From positions 635,829 to 699,828 of the forward strand of contig NC_090622.1 in the NCBI RefSeq assembly GCF_004359215.1: DNA of 64,000 nucleotides. Direction: 5' to 3'. The translations under genes were made by a program, and so were the position numbers. Shown here in pieces: positions 19,877 through 30,489 of the stretch. The notes beneath the pieces are model-generated. The model was given only the letters and a program-made list of their open reading frames with translations, was not told the DNA's origin and did no database searches. The stretch's first letter is position 1. Each line of letters begins with the position of its first letter. The stretch is from Bremia lactucae. Taxonomy: Eukaryota > Oomycota > Peronosporomycetes > Peronosporales > Peronosporaceae.

Positions 19877-21723
19877 CTAAACTCCTGGAAATACTGCAAA
19901 GTCTCGAACGGCCAGCTGCTTGAACAATCTCAATCCAGATGGATCTCGTTGCGTTGATGAGTCATTCACAAAATTATTTTGTGAAGGTCTAGATCCAGTT
20001 GGGCGACCACAAGAGCGTCGGGGCTCAGGATTTTTTGGAGCCACATCATCCAGGACTGTAATTTCTCGTAATTTTCCCTTTACGGTCTCTTGATGGCGAG
20101 GCTCCACCATGTCGTAACGTTCTCTGACACCCTTTAAAATGATGGCAACAATTTGTCTACTCACTTCAGGCATGGCTGCAGGCGTAGCTGCACCCAAGCG
20201 CCACTGATGGCGGAAATTCTCAACAGTAAGAGGGCGGCCACTTCTTTGAAGAGCAAGTATTTGAGGCTAATAGGGTATTCTCATTCATAAATTAAACGAA
20301 ACTGAACAGGTTATGGTGGCATTGGTAGGATCTTCAGATAACTCATACTGCTTGAAGCATTCTCCTAGTACAAAAATTGAGATGCGGTGCACCACACGAC
20401 CAAAGAAAGGGATCTTGTACCCGCATTCTCTCTTGTGATAGCTGAGGATCATTATTTTGAATATGGGCATTGATGGCATGAGCTACGCGAGTTTGTACAT
20501 CACGCAAGTCTTTTGTGGAAACACTGATATAGCTCTTTAATATATGATGAAGTTCAGCTCTTGATGATGTGACGTTGCCAAATGCATGCGATTCCTAGTG
20601 TATGCTGAAATAAATTGATCTTTATGTGTCAACCAGGCAATATCCAGATATGCTAACATGTAAAGCAGTGCAGTATACGTTGAGTGGTGTACACTTTCTC
20701 TCGTTTCGAATACATTGGAGCTGTCCAACTCTTTAAGAATTCATTCCAGTCATCCTCAGGTCCCAAATACTCAAGACAATTTGCAAGAACGCTTTTCTGA
20801 ACATGCCAAACGCATAGAGGATGGGTTGAGGTGGAAAAATGTTGTGTCAGTGCATTCTTATGGGCTTATTTTCGTTCGGTTGTGGTTTTCTGTGGCAGCT
20901 GTTCATCAAATAGATCAAGCCGATGTCCGAGAGACCGAAGGTAGTTTGCTTCCCGTTCCTGCTTGATGAAAGCAGCAACAACTGTGAAGTAAGTGTTAAA
21001 GCTTGTGACACCAATAATATGGAGCAACGGCATTTTGAATCGATTTGTTTTATAGGTGCAGTTTATCACCAAAGCGTAATGATATCTGTGAAGGATTTCC
21101 ACAGATTTTGAGCTGGCGTATAATAGGTGCGAGAGATATTTAGCATCATCTTGCATTGTTTAAGAAACCCACTCTTCATGATGCAAAACGTCCAATAGAG
21201 CGTCCAGTGGGAGCGATTGCGAAGCTCTTCTGCTCGCAACCGCTGGCGCTCGCTTCAGATTGTCCTTCCTATAGCTTCTGTGCTGGGATCTATTTGACGT
21301 AGGGTTGTGGCAACCTCTTTCGGCGCAACACCAGTCTTAAGAAGTTGTTGTGTCAACGTCTTTTGCTCTGCTTGAAGGCGTCGAGCAGTCGGATGACCAC
21401 TCATGTTATCTGAAGGTTCATGGTCTTGTTCCCGATTAACAGTTCGTGGCTACCAGCTACCATCGCTTTGTAGACCTTGATAGACAAAACGGGCAATAAG
21501 TCAATCGGCTCGCACAATTTCGCTGCAACTTAAGTCCCGATGCTGCCCACCGCCGGTAGGTACCACCTCGATCGCAATTCAAAATAACCTGCTTTTTGTC
21601 GGAACGTAGGGTCGACACAGCATATCCTTCTGCATGAGCGAATTCGCGAATTGCATCCATCAGGGCCATTGTGCTGGGATAGGATGCATTAAGTGGTCCA
21701 AGCATTGGAGAAGAGTCTGACAA
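19877..21723 (-). pseudogene. MULE transposase
   Basis: Read on the minus strand: an N-terminal FAR1/WRKY-GCM1-like region (MDAIREFAHAEGYAVSTLRS at about 21,670), then the MULE catalytic domain at 21,156-20,866. That domain has YHYALVINCTYKTNRFKMPL, LHIIGVTSFNTYFTVVAAF and KQEREANY. The first catalytic residue, normally Asp in DxTYKTN, reads Asn here. The helical part with FISAYTRNRMHLATSHHQ follows (about 20,620-20,570), and a C-terminal tail is read at 20,197-19,877. Frameshifts and stops separate the blocks. It would cut the inverted ends; this copy looks dead. Confidence 0.75.
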
Positions 21724-21851
21724 GGATGAAGGAAGAAATTGAGTGCGATAGCGAGAATGTATTGTGATTGATATTGACTGGTAGGATCCGCTTGTTTACA
21801 CAGGATATTGGACATGGATCCATCTTGTTTCAACGCGATGATTTTTTTTCA

Positions 21852-21941
21852 CCCGTGTAAATAAATATGCGAAGCGTAATACATAAGGCTTCTGATTGGC
21901 TAATCAAAATCAAGTTGGCAGCGACGGTAATTTTTTTGCAT
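21852..21941. repeat. MULE terminal inverted repeat, right
   Basis: Partner of 19,638-19,728; ends in TTTTTTTGCATGGGGGGG close to the Gypsy-2 LTR. Confidence 0.85.
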
Positions 21942-21951
21942 GGGGGGGAAC

Positions 21952-22418
21952 TGTTATGGAGCTACCTCGCTCTTAAAGTCAGAGGAAGACTTCCGGAATC
22001 AGAGGGTCGCTTAGATCTATCGAACTAATGGGTTTAACAAATCAGAAAGTGGTAAAAGCTAATAAAGCTTTAGGAATTCTAGTTAAACGGATTCAGGGGT
22101 TCGTATAACCAAGTGGCAATTAGTGTTCAACAGGATTTACCTTAGAAAGGCTTCTATCTCTTGCAAATCAATGCGCAAGCCTTAGGATGGCAAAAGGGGA
22201 ACTGCACTTTATTTAATTATTTAACTTAAAACATTGCCCTCGTTAATTTAAGAATAAATTTCGTCCGCCAGATTTATATCTGGCGGCGACCACATCTCTT
22301 ACCCATAATAAATGGCATTTAAGTAATTAACTATTTTAGAATAGGATAAAAGGGTATTTTACCCATAAAGTAAATTTACCACAACAACGGTTCCCCAACT
22401 GATCTGTGCCGCATTACA
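21952..22418 (-). repeat. Gypsy-2 copy 1, 3' LTR
   Basis: On the minus strand it starts TGTAATGCGGCACAGATC, preceded by the purine tract GATGGGAAAGGG, and ends CTCCATAACA. It matches the LTR at 28,965-29,452 and the plus-strand copy at 47,329-47,817 along its length (e.g. TGGCGGCGACC / CTTAGAAAGG words in forward reading). Confidence 0.85.
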
Positions 22419-22528
22419 CCCTTTCCCATCAGACTGTTGGCACCGAGTGACAACATTCGCTTCATTTCCTTTTTGAGGTTGGAACTTAAACAGCTAACCG
22501 TTCGGTTGTGTTTTCTTTCATTTGTCGC

Positions 22529-23818
22529 ATGACAATCAAGCGTGAGTCACAGACTCTTAACACCTTCCTCGATGATGCGGGTATGGTGAACTTCAAAAGT
22601 GAAAGAGAAGGAGGAAAAAGATCGTCGTTCTCTCACGCCTTCTCCTCCGGGTGAACGTCGGCAGGCCCCAAAAACGTTCCCAGAACGTGGTGTTGCTGAT
22701 GTTTTTACTCTATTGAGCAGGACACGGGATCCTAAGTCCAACATCAGTACTAATCCACTCGATGAAGAGCAAGAGCAAGCAAATCTCATAGAGGAACAAG
22801 CTCGTCGTCGAGCCGAGATAGCGAAAGCTAAAGCTCATAGTGAATATAGATTCACTCCGCTTAATGCGGACATAGCGGGTCACACCGTGGCCATCAAAAT
22901 CTCTGGTTACCCGGCGAGGACGCCGGAGGAGATCGCTGCTCGCGACGCTCTTTATGAGCAATACCTTTCGCCAAAGGTAGTGACGCGAAGTCAGTATCTG
23001 ACGCGTTTACGTGATCAAGCCCGTGAAGCTTCGGTGACCTCCATGAGGAAAATTTCGATCGTTTTGTTTCCAAACGACACAAGGATCGAGAACGAAGTCT
23101 AAATTGAGAACTGGGTCCACCGGGCCCGGTGCCTTCGTAATATTGGAATACCAGAGAGTCTGCAAATAGAGGTGATGTTCGTTTCAAACGGAAGCTTCGC
23201 TTCTATTTCGCTAAGCTATAGGCCCAAGGCCAGTTACGTTCGGCATTACGCCACAAAACGAGGAAAGGTCTAGCCGGTATTTCAGTGCTTCGGTTGACCG
23301 TAAAACCATGGATCGAAGCCGCACTGAGGCTATAGAATCACCTAATCCCACGTCTAGTGGTGGGAAGCGTCGTTTCACGCAAGTGGACCCTGAGCTTGGC
23401 ATTCAAAAACGTCAACGGCTCACGGGCAATCTTGCCGAAGAGGTACCTTGAACTCCCGAGTTTTTCAAAAGACGGGTACCCTAGCCAGTTCACCAGATAC
23501 TGGTATTGGCCCTTACGACGACGTCGCTTTAAAATTGTCTTTACATGAAACTGAAAGTTCCCCAGCGCATCAAGCAGCGGGAGGGAGCCGAAATTTCGGC
23601 GAAGCATTTGATGCTCTAAAGCACAAGGTGCAACTTCTTCGTGAGGTCCTTGATCGGGTTAGAAGCTTTTAGAGGCGGTTTGTGACCGTCATTCAACGCT
23701 GTACCGTCAGCATTTAGAGGGTCAGCTGGACATCTTGGTGAGAATGCAGCTATCTGCGGTACGACTGCCTGTCTCGGCGCAAGCGTCTTCAAGTCCACGT
23801 GGGAAGGGTCCCGAATAG
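22529..23818 (+). pseudogene. Gypsy-2 antisense ORF (aORF), copy 1
   Basis: It starts at ATG 22,529 (MTIKRESQTLNTFLDDAG), 111 bp inside the 3' LTR, and reads against gag-pol. After one frameshift it is open from 22,599 to 23,102 (RRSLTPSPPGERRQAPKTF, then a charged helix EEQEQANLIEEQARRRAEIA, then PARTPEEIAARDALYEQYLS). Past one stop it goes on as NWVHRARCLRNIGIPESLQI and, after a shift, MDRSRTEAIESPNPTSSGGK with a basic KRQR. It can be followed to about 23,818, the last part (ALKHKVQLLREVLDRV, then HLEGQLDILVRMQL, coiled-coil-like) overlapping the sense chromodomain and linker. The copy at 52.7-53.7 kb conserves every block. Function unknown. Confidence 0.6.
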
Positions 23819-24279
23819 GGCTTAACCAAGCCAACGTAGAACACTGGATGCGTGCGCAGCTTGCTAGGAAGGTTTAGCGTATAAGCTAGGCCCTTCTTGG
23901 CCACGACCGTAAATGGTCCAATAAAGCGCGGGTGCAATTTGGTCTTGAAGACCACGGAAACCAGGATGGTAGGTAGATTTTTAGCGTTTAGTAAAACTCG
24001 GTCTCCGACCATATAAGAATTAATACAGCTTCTGCATTTGGCATCTGCTTGCTCTTTTTGTTTGTCTTGGCTATCAGCCATCGTATCCCTCACATGCCTT
24101 AAGACACTAATTCGCGTAGCGAGAAACTCACTTACTTGTTTCCGAACGGTAACAAGGCTGATATCAGCAAGCCTATCGGCTAATTCTCCCCCACCAAGCC
24201 CTGAACCACGCAGTGGTATCGTTAATGGAACGCGTGGGTGAATGAGAACGTTGACATAGAACGGAGCCTGTAGAGGCAT
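23338..24279 (-). pseudogene. Gypsy-2 integrase C-terminus and chromodomain, copy 1
   Basis: The C-terminal integrase part has GDRVLLNAKNLP and the GPY/F module LHPRFIGPFTVVAKKGLAYT, then LRTHPVFYVGLVKPY. After a linker (PRQAVVPQIAAFSP, KDLTKKLHLVL) a chromodomain is read at about 23,540-23,440: KGQYQYLVNWLGYPSFEKLG, matching Y-x-V-x-W. This class (chromoviruses) uses the module to steer integration to marked chromatin. Frameshifts separate linker and chromodomain. Confidence 0.8.
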
Positions 24280-24960
24280 GTATAGCGTTATTTAACGCAA
24301 AACCCACCACTGGGAGCATTAAGCTCCAGCGCTTTGGTGTCTGAGCACACACACTGCATCAAACGTCTTCAAATAACGCGATTGACACGTTCAGTTTGAC
24401 CATCGTTCTGTGGATGGTCCATAGTGGACATATCCAAGCTGGTGCCAAGCACTCGGAAAATTGACTTCAAGAATTACCCCGTGAAACGGGGGTCCCGATC
24501 AGAGAAAATTGCCACTGGCAAACCGTGTTGTCGAAACACGCGATCAACAAACAGCCTTACTATACCTTCACCATCAATGGAATCCGGCACGGCCGCTAAG
24601 TGAGCCGTTTTGCCTAATCGGCCAACAAAGACCACTATGCCGGAGTTATCGGTTGAATCGTTGGTAGACCAAAAACAAAATCCATACCAATGGACTCGCA
24701 ACAACCTATGGGTACGAGAAGGCTCGCCAGTGGCGCAGCAGCATGCGCCGAAGGTTTAGCTCATTGACAGGTTGACAGAATCGTCTAACCCATAGAGGAT
24801 TCGGTACTTTAAATCCCCATCATGAGGAACAACGACACACGGAGGGTCCGCAGTGTCCGTGCAATAAAGCAATAGGTCGTTATTGATAGAAATCATGTAA
24901 CCTTGCACGCAAACGTGCCGGCAATTTAATGCCTGAATCAGAGTTCGTAGCAGAGCTACA
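24280..24960 (-). pseudogene. Gypsy-2 integrase core, copy 1
   Basis: Around 24,704-24,474 the core reads GIVVFVGRLGKTAHLAAVPD, then LFVDRVFRQHGLPVAIFSDR and DPRFTG (second catalytic Asp). Downstream the pattern DGQTERVNR-type is visible near 24,400 with stops. The zinc-finger portion upstream (24,760-24,940) is decayed but has the LHR-type and SHxP words of the family. Confidence 0.8.
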
Positions 24961-24962
24961 CA

Positions 24963-25460
24963 CTATCCATCCTTGGCGTAAGCCGAACGAATTAATTCAG
25001 GAATAAGCGACAAGATAGTCAATAAATGAGAGAGCTCATAATCCGGGCTGCGTGATAACGCATCGGCCAAAGCATTCTGCTTACCAGGTTTACACTTCAC
25101 CTCGAAGTTGTATTCCGCGAAAAACGATAGACATCGGTTCATTCTCTGTGAGAGATGGGTGCGACTTAGTCGCCGTGCGTACAGACGCGTGATCTGTATA
25201 TACCACATACAGCTTAGAGCCGACCAGATGAACGCTTAATTTGACTAGAGCATACTTCATAGCAAGTAAATTTTTGTCATGAACTGCGTAAATGTTTTCC
25301 GCAGCTTTAAACTGTCTAGACTAGAACGCAATAACATGGTCACGCCCATCAACATCTATTTGTAATAGAGCGCTGGCAAAATTCGATGCGTCACAGACGA
25401 CACTGAAAGGCCAATTTGGATTTGGCAGTGCCAGGATTAGGGCTTGGATAAGACTATCTT
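24963..25460 (-). pseudogene. Gypsy-2 RNase H, copy 1
   Basis: The minus strand gives the FSVVCDASNFASALLQ-type first Asp region near 25,400, NIYAVHDKNLLAMKYALVK near 25,290, and then FFAEYNFEVKCKPGKQNALA with DALSRSPDYE at 25,110-25,040. Several stops are present. Compare the better copy at 51,360-51,770. Confidence 0.85.
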
Positions 25461-25499
25461 TACTGCTCGAAAAACATTATGTTCTGTGCTAGTGTAGCA

Positions 25500-26509
25500 C
25501 CATTTTGTATCCTTTTTAAGGAATTTAGATATTGGCCTAGCCATATCAGCGTAATTTTCGCTATATTTGTGTAAATAATTGGCGAGACCCAACCACTTAC
25601 GCAAATCCTTTTGGTGTTTAGGAACCGGCCAATCTACAATGGCTTTTACCTTAGCGGAATCCGCTCTAAGGCCTCGCTTTCCAATAAAGCATCCTAAAAA
25701 AGGAATTTCGTCTGCGCCAAAAATGCATTTAGATGCATTACATACAATTTATTTGTGCGCATTCACTCGAGCACTGCTCGCAAATGGTCTTAATGGTTTT
25801 CCATGTCCGACCGACCCTGCTTCGCACGACTATGGACAAAAATGTCATCGAAATAAGTCTGTGCATAACCTCAAATGAGGGCGGAACAGTTACGTCACTA
25901 GACGATTAAATGTTGCTAGGGCGTCGGAAACCCCTTGTGGTATAATCAACCACTCTCATAAGATACCGCTTGGGGTGCTAACCGCTGTAAGCCGGACATC
26001 GCTAGCTCGCATGAGTAGTTAGTAGTAACCAGCGACTAAGTTCAGTGCACTGTACATTGTACATCCCGCCATATTGTTCTGAAGAACATCCTTTCTGGAA
26101 ATGGGGGTTTGTGATGGTATAGTAAAAGCGTTAAGCTTATTATAAGCATGTAACCCCTATTTTGTGACACCTAAATGTTTTTAAACGTTTAGGTACTTTT
26201 TATCCCGAAGTTACAAAGTCATTTTGCCGAATCCTTCAATATAGTTCTCCATGCGTTATTTACCATTTGTTTCGAGACACAAAATGTCGGTGTCGAATGA
26301 GGAGATTTGCTCTCTCGTATTATTCTAGCCTCGTGCTTAGCTCGGAAGAAATCGTCAATGACGTCACACTGCTCCCTTGGTAAAGGCCATTGTCGTGTGA
26401 CACAGTATTTGGCTCCCGGAGCCAAGTCAATTTCATGACGAACACCTCTATCCAGAGGTAAAACAGAAGGTGGATTATTACATAACACATCCTGGAATTC
26501 TTTAATCAA
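25500..26509 (-). pseudogene. Gypsy-2 reverse transcriptase, copy 1
   Basis: The RT entry is clear at 26,509-26,219: LPLDRGVRHEIDLAPGAKYC, TRQWPLPREQCDVIDDFFRA, ESKSPHSTPTFCVSK. A frameshift follows. The catalytic motif is TYFDDIFVHSR at about 25,865-25,835, and KVKAIVDWPVPKHQKDLRKW-type thumb sequence at about 25,650-25,590. The active-site Asp pair is intact; the frame is not. Confidence 0.85.
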
Positions 26510-26598
26510 GGAACAAAATGGATCCGTAGGATCTTAAAGGATCGATGACCCATTCCGCGCACTAAGTGCAATTTTTGTGTCATCCAGGACAGCTTCGT

Positions 26599-27780
26599 CT
26601 AGAAGTGACGATGAGTTTTTAACTCAATTCTTGTTCGAATAACTACCATCTCAGAAAAGTCGCCAGCCTTTAAGGCTCGACCGCACTCATCGATAGACAT
26701 TTCGCCTAGCTCTAAAAGAGCTTGTAACGAAGGGATTGCCGCAAGGCTAACTTCCGTCTTAATGTTACCGGTTACACCATTTACAAGCGTGTAATTGCTA
26801 GCTTGTATCACTTTGTGAGGGTATAAACGCTTCGTGTCCCTTTTGTCTTGGAGTGGAGACAATACGACTCTTAGAGGCCGGGACCTTCACGTCCCCGAAT
26901 TTTCCAGCCTGTATTGGTTCTATTCCAGACATGGTGTCTAATTTGCCATCTGACAAGGAGTAAGGTAACTCAACTTCCTTATCTAACGAACGTTTACGTG
27001 TCGCTTCACGTGCATTAAAAGGATTTGACCCAAAATGTCCTGGCGAACCGCCAGTAGTGTCACTATTGACACTCAGTATGGTGCCACCTCGGCCGACCAT
27101 ACTCGGTGGCATTAGACGTGCCACTTCACGTATCTCAGGGATATTGCACCGTTGATGATTCGGCCTTAGGCCAACAATGCTTTCAGCATTTAGTATATCG
27201 TTATTATTACGAGTGTCACTCGACAGAATACGTGCCGTTCCACTTATTTCTGCTGAGCCGGGCTCATAATAAATGTTTTTAACCATAGAGTTTATACAGA
27301 CATGCCAATGTCTAAAACAATGACAGACTCAATCAATGATCCGCGCCAATAGCGCTTTTGTTGCCTAGCAAAGGTGGGTTCATGACTTTCCAAAACTTTG
27401 CTAGGAACATTGCGCGTAGCGCCTAAGGTCTTCGACCTTCTATCGATCCATGGCTCATGGTGTTCCAACCAGGCCCTACCACGGATGCGATCATATCTCG
27501 AATCCAAATCAAGGACGAGACAGCGTTCCATACTGTCAAAGTTCAGCAACTTTATGCCTAAGTTTAATGGAACATTGGGAACAGCGACACGAGTCCCAGT
27601 CGCTAAGCGAACAGTGATTATATCACCTCCATGCGCTTTAAGCGCCTCAAAGTATTGTTCACTTCCTTCATGGGAAAAGCGTCGAGCCTAATTGCAAGAC
27701 GCTCCTGAGTCAATTAAAATTGACCACGGCTTATCAAAGCCCTTTACTATCGCTTGAGCGGCTAGCAAGCCAGGCTTGCA
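26599..27780 (-). pseudogene. Gypsy-2 protease and pol linker, copy 1
   Basis: The protease active site DSGASCN is read at about 27,715, followed at once by a stop (codon for Tyr in copy 2), then RLATGTRVAVPNVPLNLG, MERCLVLDLDSRYDRIRGRA and WLEHHEPWID. The linker to RT is open in two blocks (27,286-26,798 and 26,862-26,599) with VGRGGTILSVNSDTTGGSPG and LVNGVTGNIKTEVSLAAIPS. Confidence 0.8.
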
Positions 27781-27885
27781 CTATCGCTTCGTGCTATTAA
27801 GCAATGATAGGGACAAGGTTCTATTTACTCTCACCTCCTAAATGTTCAACAGAGCCTAGGTATCCCCCAGTAGGGTGCTTCGCAC

Positions 27886-28904
27886 CTACTGGATATCGAC
27901 GTTTTTCCGGACCGTACCAGATCTCTGGTATAGGTCATAGTTGGTGCTCTTTCGAGCTTTACACGAATTTCCTAGGGTGTAGGCCGGACGTAAATGTTTC
28001 GTGCTTCCGCACATATAACATCTACGGATTGTCTTATGCTGTTTTAAAGTTTGAAGAGCCTCTTCTCCTTCCTCGACGAGGCTTGCATCCATGGGTTCCG
28101 GTCTATTAAACGGAACCCATGTGATCGAAGAGCTTGTTCGATGAATAAGCGTGCTAACGCGAGCAGACTTAAAGTCGAGCTCAGCGAGTAGCACTATGGC
28201 AACTGCCTCTTCGAAAGTAGCAGGATGAGATCGGAATAATTTCGTCCGGGCAACGCCCTCATTGAGACCCCCATTAAGATTGTTACGACAATTGCTTCTT
28301 GCACCGGGTCTTGATGCATAAATGCAATGAAGGTTCTCAACTCCTGAACAGAGTCCCTTAGGGTTCGTTTACCCTGTCGAGTCGCTAGGAGTCGTGCTCG
28401 TAAGCGAAAATCCTGATCAGGCGGTGCAAACATGCTAGTCATCTGCTGTTTCAGCGAATCTCAAGAGGGAAAAGCGTCGTTTATGGACGTACTGCACAAT
28501 AGGGCCCACTCCATAGCTCTACCTCCGAGTTTGGAAATGGCCATAGCCACCTTTTGCCGTTCTATTAAGAACAAGGTGAAAGTAATGGACATCTCCATCT
28601 CCTTAATCCAGAAAGGGAGATTTTCTCCCTCTTGCCCCTCAAATATCTTCACATTTACAGCTATAGGACGAGCCTTTGGCTCTGAGTCAGGTATGGAGAC
28701 GTACCGGGTTGACATATGTACCGCTAAGTGGTCCTGTACCTGACCGATCAGGGAGGCTTCGTATTGCATGAAGGCTTCAAGTCTTGCATGCAGGACCACT
28801 GGTCCCTCGGAGATAATGAATTCCACGTGTTCAAGCCCAAATAAAGTTCTGAACTTGTCATTAGCGTTGGTCTGCGCTTCTGACAGTTCTGAAACCTTTT
28901 CCAT
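27886..28904 (-). pseudogene. Gypsy-2 gag, copy 1
   Basis: The start MEKVSELSEAQTNANDKF lies at 28,904, about 60 bp after the LTR. The capsid region (NLPFWIKEMEMSITFTLF, GGRAMEWALLC) ends at a stop at 28,461 and continues as SLKQQMTSMFAPPDQDFRLR and DSVQELRTFIAFMHQDPVQE to 28,194. The zinc knuckle at about 28,025-27,985 is CYMCGSTKHLRPAY, where the last Cys of CCHC is Tyr. The product would be the structural Gag. Confidence 0.85.
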
Positions 28905-28964
28905 TTTCGTGAGGGTTTAGTCTTGTAAAGACTTAGGCGTAGATTGACTACGAGTACTACCAGG

Positions 28965-29452
28965 TGTAGCGGAGCTAACTCCCTACTAAAATCAGAGAAA
29001 GACTTTCAGGCTCAGGGAGTCGCTTAGTTCTATTGAACTTATGGGTTTAACAACTCAGGGAGTCGTACAAGCTATTAAAGCTTAAGGAATCATAGTTCAA
29101 GCGATTCAGGGGTACAGAAAACCAAGTGGCAACTAGTGCCCAAGAGGATATACCTTAGAACGGCTTATATCTCTTACAGATCAATGCGCAAGCCTTAGAA
29201 AGGCAGTTAACGCTTTAAGATCAAAAGGGGAACTGCACTTTATTTAATTATCTAAATTTAAAAACCTTGACCTAGCTAATTTAAATTAGATTTCGGCCGC
29301 CAGATTTATATCTGGCGGCCACCACATTTGTTACCCATAATAAATGGGATTTAAGTTACTACCTTTTTTGAATAGGATAAAATGGTATTTTACTCATAAA
29401 GTAAATGTACCACAACAATGGTTCTCCAACCGATGTGTGCCCCCCCATTACA
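28965..29452 (-). repeat. Gypsy-2 copy 1, 5' LTR, with primer-binding site
   Basis: On the minus strand it starts TGTAATGGGGGGGCACACATC and ends CTCCGCTACA; 488 bp. Two bases after the end follows TGGTAGTACTCG (28,962-28,951), starting with TGG as expected for pairing to a tRNA 3' CCA end. Copy 2 has TGGTAGCACAGG at the same place. Confidence 0.85.
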
Positions 29453-29457
29453 CACTA

Positions 29458-29541
29458 AGCTGTAATAGCTTGTACGACTCCCTGACTTGTTATACCTATA
29501 AGTCTTCCTCTATTATAAGGACTGAGGTAGCTTTGCTACAT
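29458..29541 (+). repeat. Inverted remnant of a Gypsy-2 LTR end
   Basis: The stretch CTTGTACGACTCCCTGACTTG ... TGAGGTAGCTTTGCTACA reads as the last about 85 bp of the Gypsy-2 LTR in plus orientation, directly next to the minus-oriented LTR. It ends in the expected GCTACA. Confidence 0.6.
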
Positions 29542-30489
29542 TTCTAATGACTTAGAGGTTGTATTTTGTACACTTTGACATCAGCTCGAGGTCACATGCA
29601 GCAAAGAGAGCATATTTCTGCCAAAACAGCTTATTTAAAGCATTAAAAGCGCTCTTAAAATGTCATTAGCAATCTGCAATGGCTGTTTTCAAAATTTACA
29701 CGAACAAAGCAGTTTCTTTTTCGCTAATTAGGGAATAACAAAAACGTATTTCTGTAAATATCTTTCTGAGTTTACTAGTAATATTTCGTGGAAAACTAAA
29801 ATACGTGAGTAAAAAGCTGTTTTGTACACAACATTTTTATATTTTAATCCCGTGTCGGACTGTCTTCAAATTGTACAATCTCCCCGATATTTCTGAAGCG
29901 GCCGCTCTTTTATGTTAGAGGTATATACACTTAATGCTTAAGATGAATTTATCGTGCTGTCGTCAGCATTTACGAACAAGTCACATTGCACGCTTTCAAA
30001 CACATACGTGGCATTTCAGAGTCCAGAAAGGTCATGTCAAACTTGTTATTGATAACAACTCAGCTAGCAGTATAAGTCGGTCGAGAATCAATTGTATACG
30101 GGTAGGCTGGATAAACTTTCCGCAAAGAGCAGATCTGGATACTAACGGGCCATGATCGAAAAATGTCTTTGTAACAGCAAGTTATGAAAGCAAAGACTGA
30201 ACTTTTCTTCAGCCAAATGTTATTGCCTCTGATTCATGGTTATCCCGTTAAATCGGATTGAGAAGGCATTTTTTGCAGTTGCAGAGATTGGCAAGGAGGA
30301 CGGACCGGACCTTATGGACTCGCTCTTTTGGCAATGTTCTAAAACAGGAGTTGATCAATCGCCCAGCCAGGCTCAGCCTCTTGGCGGTTCCAATTGCGTC
30401 TCGTTGTAAGAGATTAAAAAGGCGCTGAATTTATCGTCGTTTTATTCCGTAACTGCACCGCAGGCAGTGCAGTCTCCTCTCCCTTGGCT
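29542..30489. other. Intergenic region upstream of the receptor gene
   Basis: No coding signal, LTR or repeat recognised in about 950 bp. It presumably holds the promoter of the gene at 30,490; no oomycete initiator motif can be assigned with confidence. Confidence 0.6.

Larger units (their letters stand above)
19638..21941 (-). mobile_element. Mutator-like DNA transposon (MULE) with long inverted ends
   Basis: The ends at 19,638-19,728 and 21,852-21,941 are inverted copies of about 90 bp (ATGCAAAAAA...TTACCGTCGCTGCCAACTTG at the left, its complement at the right). Between them a minus-strand transposase can be followed. Just inside the left end is a run of GTGGAA-type words (19,748-19,797); the word GTGGAATTATCGAATGACGG also occurs inverted outside the left end near 19,612-19,637. 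No convincing 8-10 bp target duplication is seen; the right end nearly abuts the Gypsy-2 LTR at 21,952. Confidence 0.75.
21952..29452 (-). mobile_element. Gypsy-2 retrotransposon copy 1, full length
   Basis: Two LTRs in the same orientation flank gag, protease, RT, RNase H, integrase and a chromodomain, all on the minus strand, plus an extra ORF on the plus strand between pol and the 3' LTR; 7.5 kb. Pol is broken by stops. The 5-bp flanks (GGAAC left, CACTA right) do not match, so the present ends may not come from one insertion event. Confidence 0.9.

Noticed and set aside
23211..23402. Minus-strand frames opposite the Gypsy-2 antisense ORF (and plus-strand frames at 52,917-53,453)
   Set aside because: They are complements of the antisense ORF; the conserved wording between copies lies in the antisense frame, not in these.
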